This document shows, piece after piece, positions 58,401-64,000 of a stretch of DNA of 64,000 nt. Both the position numbers and the translations under genes were made by a program. The notes below the pieces were generated by a model. That model was not told where the DNA came from and did no database searches. It worked only from the letters and a program-made list of their open reading frames with translations. The DNA is taken from assembly GCF_028640845.1 (NCBI RefSeq), contig NC_080542.1, positions 19,510,283-19,574,282 of the forward strand, written 5' to 3'. The stretch is from Ahaetulla prasina. Taxonomy: Eukaryota; Chordata; Lepidosauria; Squamata; Colubridae. Within the stretch, counting starts at the first letter, position 1. Every line of letters begins with the position of its first letter.

Positions 58401-61400
58401 CAGCCACTTTTGCAGGGCTTGCAGAAGATAAGGTGGCTTGATGACTTTGCAGCTCCCCTTCGTAAGAATTGCTTCAAAATGTTTTTTGTTTATTTATCCA
58501 ATTTGTTTGCCATTTTGCTGTGAGGTATGTATTGCACATAGAACCAAGCTTATCCCGGTCCCCACAAACCATTTCTAGGTAGAGAACATAATTTTTGGAA
58601 AAGGAGTGAACCACCCTCAGAGTAATTGGGAAGGTCCCCTCTGAGGAGGAACAGATGTTCTGGAATTCTCTGCAATGTTCTATTGCACATGCACAAACCA
58701 ATCAGACACAAGCGATATGAAATAAGGAGATGAATGGGTGCGGTTGATTTGATTATCAGAGATCCCCTCATCTGGAATACTTGTTTATTTAATATTTTTA
58801 TTAAATAAGAATGGGAAATCTGATCTATAGACCCATTATGTAAGGGAAGGAGAATCTTTATTTTATTCTTTTATTCTTGTTGATAAACAAAATAAATATA
58901 TATAACAAAAAGAGGATGTAGATGGGTGTAGATATATGTAAGTAATATATTATCACCTTTGCGTGGAGCAGAACTGGGGATATTTTGACACTGCAGGATT
59001 GGGACAGTAAAGTGATTCAATGATCATGTGAAGTGTTAATAGCACTTTATAATGTCTTGGTAAGGCCACACTTGGAATACTGCAACCCACTTTGGTCACA
59101 CGATGTAAAAAGGATGTGGAGACTCTAGAAAGAGTGCAGAGAAGAGCAACAAAGATGATTAGGGGACTGGAGGCTAAAACACAAAGAGCAGTTACAGGAA
59201 CTGGGTATGTCTAGTTTAATGAAAAGAAGGACTAGGGTAGACATGATAGCAGTGTTCCAATACCTCAGGGGTTGCCACAAAGAAGAGGGAGTCAAGCTAT
59301 TCTTCAAAGCACCTGAAGGCCGGACAAGAAGCAATGGGTGGAAACTAATCAAGGAAAGAACCAGTCTAGAACTAAGGAGAAATTTCCTGACAGTCAGAAC
59401 AATGAATCAGTGGAATGACTTACTTCCAAAAGTCATGGATGCGCCAATACTGGAAATTTTTAAGAAGAGATTGGGCAACCATTTGTCTGAAATGGTATAG
59501 TGTTCCTGTCTGAGCAAGGGGTTGGACTAGAAGACCTCCAAGGTCCCGTCCAACTATGCTATTCTGTTAAACTGCTCTTGAAAGATTGAATATTGAAAAG
59601 GTTCCAGAAGTGCCCTTGTTCTTTGCTGATGCATCTTCTTGCTTGTTTTGCTAATCACGGTGCAGGCATGAGGGGGTTAGTGATGAAATGAAAACTGAAA
59701 AAGCAGATTTGGTCATGTTTCCTATGTTCCTAATGCCTCTGCAGTTGGAATGGACTTCAGAGGAGTTTGGTGTGGATCTTTGCTGGCTGAAGAACTCTGG
59801 GAGTTGAAATCCACAAGTCTTAAAAGAGCCAAGTTTGCAGACCCCTGCTGTAGGACATGGGAGTCAAACTTGATTGAGGGCCACATCAAGCTTGTATTTG
59901 ACCTCTGGGGAGCCAGGGTGGGCATGGCCAGCTCGACATCACTCCTGTCAGGGGTGCCTGTGGCAGTTCAAGCCGTTTTCACTGGCAGGGAGTTGCAGGC
60001 CGTGGCAGCTGAAAACGGAGCTCGAGAAGCTGTTTTCGCTGGCAGAAGCACTGCAAGCTGGTCCTTTGCTGTTTCCAGGGTAGACCCGTGGGCCAGATTT
60101 AAGTACCCTGAAGGTCTTGAGTTTGGCACCCTTGACCTAGGACAACTCATCATGGCTAACTCACTGCGGGACAAGAGTTAAACTATTATTTAAGAAATGG
60201 CGGAATAGAATCGTTAAAGGAGGGACAAAATGAAATATGGATGACAGAAATTAAAGTAAATATTTAATTATTTGAAATAATTACATTGAATTATCGAATT
60301 GTCGTGGCAAGTTGTTGCATTCCGGGTTTGGTGTAGTCTCACAAGGCAGGAAATAAATACTTAGGAAGCAAAGTTACCCCAAGAAAAATCTGGCCAGGAG
60401 CAGAGAGAGAGAGAGACTAACTCAGATTCCTTAGAGCAGTGGTCACCAACCAGTGGTCCGTGGACCACTGATGGTCCATGGGAAAATTTTTGTGGTTCAT
60501 AGAAAAATTATTTGCATTTTTTATATAGCAGTAAATACTATTTTTCTTTTTAAAAAATTCATATTAGTGGCCCACAGGATTTAAAATTATGAATTTAGTG
60601 GTCCCTGAGGTCTAAAAGGTTGGTGACCCCTGCTTTAGAGCAACCTCAGAAGGAAACTTAGGAAAAGCCCACGAGAAATCCCCTTTCTTTTTCCATCAGG
60701 ATGATGATATCTCTTGGAGTTATTTCTAAAATGAAAAGTACACGGGCTTTGGTACAGTTTGGTTTGGGACTTTTGCCCTAGAAAGGGCTGTGGCTTTACC
60801 TTAACTTTATAGTTTATGATCTATTTCCTGCATCTTTCACAATACACACAATGCATGGCAGCTTCCTTCACGGATGCTTCTGTTGGATTGCTACCTGTTG
60901 CCCTGCTGTTCAAGGCAAAGGAGTTTGGGAACATAACCTGAGTGGGTTCTTAGGTGCAGCATGCTCCATACATTTCTTCCAAAATGCTCTTAAATAAAAA
61001 TAAGGCCTGGAGACTAAAATCTATGAAGAACAGCTGCAAGATTTGGGTTTGGTTAATCTAAAGAAAAGAAGAATTAGGGGTGACATGATAGCAGTATTCC
61101 AGTACTTGAGGGGCTGCCACAAAGAAGAGGGGGTCAGATTATTCTCCAAAGCACCTGAGGGCAGGACAAGAAACAATGGTTGGAAACTAATCAAAGAGAG
61201 AAGCAACGTGGAATTAAGGAGAATCTTCGTAACAGTGAGGACAATTAACCAGTGGAACAGCTTGCCTTCAGAAATCATGAATGCTCCATCACTGGATGTT
61301 TTTAAGAAGAAACTAGAGTCTCTACGGTCACTTATCTGAAATATTATAGGTTCTCCTGCTTGAGCAGGGGGCTGGACTAGAAGACCTCCAAGGTCCCTTC

Positions 61401-63144
61401 CATCTCGCTCATTCTATTGTCCTAAAAGTTGTGTGGCTCAGCATTGGGCCCAAATTAAGGCCAGTTTTGGATCAAAGAGTTAAGGCCATATGGTCAGCAG
61501 AATCAAGGGGAAATTGGCTTCCTGTGGACATTAGGTGTGGACCAGGTGTTTGCAAACTTGGCTCTTTTAAGGCTTTAAGCAAAGCTGGCTGAGGAACTCT
61601 GGGAGTTGAAGTCCACAAGTCTTAAAAGAGCCAGGTTTGCAGACCCCTGGCATAGACAATTCTCAATGTTCAGCTATTTCTTTAGTGATTTGTTTGTTTA
61701 GTGCTGTTGTAACCACTCAAGGTTACAACAGCACTGGAAAAAATGACTTATGACTGTTTTTCACACTTATGACGATTGCAGTATCTCCATGGTCATGTGA
61801 TCAAATTTTAGCCACTTGGCAACAGGCTCAAATTTATGACGGTTGCACTGTCCCAGAGACATTCTGATGAGCAAATTCAGTGGGTAAAGCCAGATTCACT
61901 TACACCAAGTTACTAATTTAATGATTGCAGTGATTCGCTTAACAACTCTGGCAAGAAAGGTCGTAAAAAAGGGTAAAACTCATCTAGGAACTCTCTTGCT
62001 TATTTTGGGCTCATTTATGGTCATAGGTTATGACCATAATGCAGCCTGCCCATCATGGTTAAACCTTGTGATGGTAGTCCATCAGGTTACCCATGTGACA
62101 AATCCAATTTTACGACTTTTTGTGATGGTCATTAAGTGGAGGCTATAGTTGTTAAATGAAGCGGTGGTTTGCTATGAGCGTAGCTTTTCTGAAAACCGGA
62201 AATAAACACTGCTTTTCCACAAAATGCTCATAAAATACAGGTGACTGTGGGACCCTAACCCATATGAAATGAACGCTGGAACGCTGCATCTGGATCGTAA
62301 ATATCCTTAGTTAGTTCCGCCATAACTGAGCAACCGTAAGCTGAAGACTACCTATATACTAATAGGAAAAGGAGTTTCCTAGAAACCACTTTCCATAAAG
62401 AGGTGTAATTAATACATTACCAGGTATCTTTATGTCCTTCTAATATTGTTTTCTTCTTCTTTTTCATGTTTGTTTCCCGTTCCTATTCTGCAGTCATGAA
62501 AGAGGCCAGCGCACAAAGTAAGAGATTCATGAATGTTCCACATTCTGCCTATCTTCTTACCTTTCCTTTTTTTCGCTGGTTAATTGAATTCTGCCCTCTA
62601 CTCTTCAAATCCCGATTTGCTTCTGTTTCTAACAATCGTGGTTTAATGATAATACACCTTTCTATGGAAATCCTCGATTCTATGACTTTTTTCAAAATAG
62701 GATTATCTATTCTTGGCCTTCCCAGATTGAAGTGACAAAGTGCACATACTTTCCACACGTTACCTTTTCAGCAATAGGAAGGCACTGTTAAAATAAAGAT
62801 CAGATATTTCCTAGCTTTTGATCATCTTTCTTATTAACTTCCCCTGGAACAGAAACATACTCCTAATTTATCCCATGGCTGTACTTGACGGCCAGCAATG
62901 AACGAAACAAATACCATGAATTCTAGAATAAGCTTTTCCATCCACCCACCCCCCACTCATGAAAATATCATCTGTCTGCAGTGTTGTGTGGGGTGCCTGC
63001 CCTGGGACGGATCGTGGGCGGTTCTAATGCTCAAAATGGACAGTGGCCATGGCAGGCCAACCTGAACTTCAATGGTCATCATGCCTGTGGGGCAACCCTC
63101 ATTGCCCCCCAGTGGTTGGTTTCAGCTGCACATTGCTTCCCAAA
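52423..63144 (+). CDS. Trypsin-like serine protease (prostasin/PRSS-like), exons 1-3, 3' part outside window
   Basis: A secreted or membrane-anchored S1A endopeptidase. Exon 1 (52423-52486) starts in a strong Kozak context and encodes a signal peptide ([10 protein letters not shown], then a Leu-rich core ending VAG). Exon 2 (62494-62517, 24 nt) adds VMKEASAQ. Exon 3 (62982-63144) encodes a light-chain Cys (LCGVPALG), the activation cleavage site [14 protein letters not shown] and the catalytic His in VSAAHCF. All borders are GT/AG, and phases (1, 1, 2) agree. Asp and Ser of the triad lie downstream of the window. Closest by eye to PRSS8/PRSS27-type enzymes; CGATL replaces the usual CGGSL. Human PRSS8 and PRSS36 also neighbour FUS. 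The exact ortholog cannot be fixed. Confidence 0.85.
53093..53245 (-). mobile_element. CR1 3' fragment, minus
   Basis: GGAAGGGACCTTGGAGGTCT through TTCACAACTTCTGGAGGTGA matches the CR1 3' end. Confidence 0.8.
54316..54705. mobile_element. TA-type foldback element (GTAGTCCTCGACTTA family)
   Basis: TA precedes CAGGTAGTCCTTGAGTTA. The right end is worn (GTCGTAACTCGAGGATCT). The interior matches 63398-63789. Confidence 0.7.
55490..55885. mobile_element. TA-type foldback element (GTAGTCCTCGACTTA family)
   Basis: Ends CAGATAGTCCTCGACTTC and GCAGGTTGAGGATTACCTG, followed by TA; the left flank is TG, so the duplication has one change. An (AAT)n run lies further on at 55976-55995. Confidence 0.75.
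56390..56964 (+). mobile_element. Tc1/mariner element, internally deleted, transposase C-terminus remains
   Basis: Ends CAGTAGTGGCCAAAATTTTA and AATTTTGGCCACTACTG are inverted; TA precedes the left end. The plus strand from about 56480 encodes a Tc1-type transposase end: [20 protein letters not shown] (after LLE), with the third catalytic residue Glu of the DDE triad in ENLW kept, then [10 protein letters not shown] and stop. An in-frame stop follows LKKLVS. The first two catalytic Asp are deleted. Confidence 0.85.
57513..57647. mobile_element. hAT-like foldback MITE
   Basis: CAGAGGTCTCCAACCTTGGC and GCCAAGGTTGGAGACCTCTG are perfect inverted ends. Flanks ATTTAGCT (57505-57512) and ATTTAGCC (57648-57655). 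The whole 135 bp folds back on itself. Confidence 0.9.
57965..58048 (+). mobile_element. BovB-type 3' end scrap
   Basis: GCACTGATGATGTTACCTAG, TTGGGTAATGAAATGTTTTC and AAGCCAAGTTCAG match the 3' region known from BovB elements. A tandem duplication of about 40 bp (CCTGCAGATGTTTCATTAAC at 57881 and 57923) lies just upstream. Confidence 0.55.
58079..58226. repeat. Foldback repeat (AAGAGGCAACTGGACTTTC family)
   Basis: Arms TGGTTGTCCCAAAGGTGCTT and AAGCACCTTTGGGACAACCA are perfect inverted repeats, enclosing GATGAGAAGCGAAACTTC. Same family as 44745-44865. Confidence 0.8.
59035..59575 (+). mobile_element. CR1-type LINE, ORF2 C-terminus and 3' end
   Basis: The plus strand encodes [12 protein letters not shown] and [20 protein letters not shown], then [20 protein letters not shown] and the 3' end TTGGACTAGAAGACCTCCAA. 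5'-truncated. The best-preserved CR1 reference in the window. Confidence 0.88.
59750..59847. mobile_element. hAT-like MITE, half copy
   Basis: CTCTGGGAGTTGAAATCCAC and AGCCAAGTTTGCAGACCCCTG correspond to the right part of the element at 61543-61649. The left terminus is missing. Confidence 0.5.
59850..60140. mobile_element. hAT-like element, relative of 4370-4741
   Basis: GGGAGTCAAACTTGATTGAG and CTTGAGTTTGGCACCCTTG form worn inverted ends. GCCACATCAAGC and GGGCCAGATTTAAG in the body match the family at 4370-4741. Confidence 0.6.
60437..60632. mobile_element. hAT-like MITE
   Basis: Ends CAGTGGTCACCAACCAGTGG and AAAAGGTTGGTGACCCCTG. Flanks CCTTAGAG (60429-60436) and CTTTAGAG (60633-60640) match at 7 of 8. 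196 bp. Confidence 0.85.
60985..61430 (+). mobile_element. CR1-type LINE, ORF2 C-terminus and 3' end
   Basis: The plus frame 61043-61339 encodes [20 protein letters not shown] and [20 protein letters not shown]. The 3' end TGGACTAGAAGACCTCCAAG follows. 5'-truncated. Confidence 0.88.
61543..61649. mobile_element. hAT-like foldback MITE
   Basis: CAGGTGTTTGCAAACTTGGC and GCCAGGTTTGCAGACCCCTG are inverted ends, with GCTCTTTTAAG matching CTTAAAAGAGC. The flanking octamers share 5 of 8 bases. Confidence 0.7.
61690..62365. mobile_element. Foldback element, old and rearranged copy (GTAGTCCTCGACTTA family)
   Basis: The interior is recognisable (AAAAAATGACTTATGACTGT, GGTCATGTGATCAAATTTTA, TTAACAACTCTGGCAAGAAAGG) and an end-like GCTGAAGACTACCTATATAC is at about 62340-62359. 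It is longer than other copies, so an insertion or a second copy is merged in. Confidence 0.5.
62518..62981 (+). other. Intron 2 of the serine protease gene (464 bp)
   Basis: Donor GTAAGA, acceptor TGTCTGCAG. No repeat is recognised. Confidence 0.8.
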
Positions 63145-63177
63145 GTAAGTCAAGTATCTTTCAAAGTTTGGTTACTA

Positions 63178-63840
63178 GTGGTGAAGGCTCCAGGCTAGAA
63201 ACCAGGAGACTGTGAGTTCTAGTCCCGCCTTAGGCATGAAAGCTGGCTGGGTGACTTTGGGCGGATCTCTAGGAGACCATGAGTTCTAATCCCATCTTAG
63301 TTTTGAAAGCTAACTAGGTGACTTTGGGCCAATCATTCTCTCTCAGCCTAACCCACCTCAAAGCATAGTTGTGAACAAAGTAGTAGTAGGAAAGTACAGG
63401 TAGTCCTCCACTTATAACAGTTTGCTTAGTGACCATTCAAAGTTTACAACAGCACTGTAAGGAGTGACCTGTGACCATTTTTCATATTTATGACTGTTGC
63501 AGCATCCCCATGGTCACATGATTCAAATTCAGATGCTCGGAAACTGGTTCATACTTATGACTGGTTCTGGGTCCCACGATCATGGGATCGCCTTTTGAGT
63601 CCTTTCTGACAAGCAAAGTCAACAGGGGAAAAGTGAGATTCACTTAACAACCGGGTTACTAAGCCAGCAACTGCAGGGATTTCACGCAGCAAGAAAAGTC
63701 GTAACATGGGGCAAAACTCACTCAACTCACTTTTCACTTAGCAACATAAATGTGGGGCTCGGTTGTGGTTGTAGGGCGAGGACTACCTGTATGTTCACCA
63801 CCTTGAGCGATTTGTAAAAATAATAAAGCTGAGATGAAAA
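63178..63840 (+). mobile_element. tRNA-derived SINE with internal duplication, split by a foldback element
   Basis: Head with B-box-like GAGTTCTAGTCCCGCC. A segment of about 65 bp is duplicated (ATGAGTTCTAATCCC and GGTGACTTTGGGC occur twice). The body CTCTCAGCCTAACCCACCTC follows, then the 3' end TGTTCACCACCTTGAGCGAT...AATAATAAAGCTGAGATG after the nested element at 63398-63789. Confidence 0.7.
63398..63789. mobile_element. TA-type foldback element nested in a SINE (best copy of its family)
   Basis: Ends CAGGTAGTCCTCCACTTA and GTAGGGCGAGGACTACCTG, flanked by TA (63396-63397, 63790-63791). 392 bp with no ORF. The SINE reads through when it is removed, which proves the borders. Confidence 0.85.
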
Positions 63841-64000
63841 AAAATATCTAAAAAAAGATGTGGGTATTAGAAAACAGACCCCCATGCTGCTAGCTTCCTT
63901 ATAGAGAAAGTTTCAAGGCTGCTGGATTCGGTATCCCAAACCTTGATAATTAATGCATGTGGCATTGTGGAGTTTGTAGTATGCAGTCAATGGGAGATTC
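63841..64000. other. Intron 3 of the protease gene continues, nothing recognised
   Basis: AT-rich non-coding sequence to the window end. Confidence 0.5.

Larger units (their letters stand above)
52487..62493 (+). other. Intron 1 of the serine protease gene (10.0 kb), repeat-rich
   Basis: Donor GTAAGT, acceptor TTCTGCAG. It holds CR1 fragments, three foldback copies of the GTAGTCCTCGACTTA family, a Tc1 remnant and several hAT miniatures listed separately. Unassigned stretches: 52490-53090, 53250-54310, 54710-55485, 55890-56385, 56970-57500, 58230-59030 and 60640-60980. None of these shows a gene. Confidence 0.75.

Overview
This is nuclear DNA of a vertebrate, most likely a squamate and probably an advanced (colubroid) snake. 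It has large introns with consensus splice sites, a FUS gene that reads as an ortholog of the vertebrate family, and many squamate-type repeats: CR1/L3-like LINEs, BovB/RTE, chromovirus-type gypsy, hAT and Tc1/mariner miniature elements, and tRNA-derived SINEs. The snake inference rests on LINE 3' ends trailing into (ATTCT)n and on a compound GATA/GACA (Bkm-like) array. It is an inference, not proof.

Layout. Positions 1-26 kb hold no host gene I can support. They are a stack of nested transposons: hAT miniatures with 8-bp target duplications, CR1 copies interrupted by other LINEs and by a solo LTR, a young but broken Ty3/gypsy element (5970-11338, minus) lying inside an older LTR of its own family, two L1-like insertions (11862-13551 and 14134-20303), and a 3.25-kb TA-flanked terminal-inverted-repeat element (16566-19819) that carries GC-rich, palindromic, host-like DNA.

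Positions 26.4-40.5 kb hold a complete FUS gene on the plus strand. I traced 15 coding exons with consistent phase; they encode 524 residues. It starts in a CpG island and ends with a short 3' UTR and an AATAAA signal. Intron 1 contains an old tandem duplication, intron 3 a 2.2-kb TA-flanked element and a LINE tail, and introns 6 and 7 (around the 38-nt exon 7) are long yet free of recognisable repeats.

Positions 40.5-52.4 kb are intergenic and repeat-rich. From 52.4 kb to the window end lies the 5' part of a secreted or membrane trypsin-like serine protease gene (plus strand, prostasin/PRSS family-like). Exon 1 encodes a signal peptide; about 10 kb downstream come a 24-nt exon 2 and exon 3 with the activation site RIVGG and the catalytic His. 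The rest lies outside the window. FUS next to PRSS-type proteases is also the arrangement on human 16p11.2.

The two host genes have unrelated jobs: RNA binding/splicing and extracellular proteolysis. Apart from them, most of the window records successive transposon insertions whose order can be read from their nesting.
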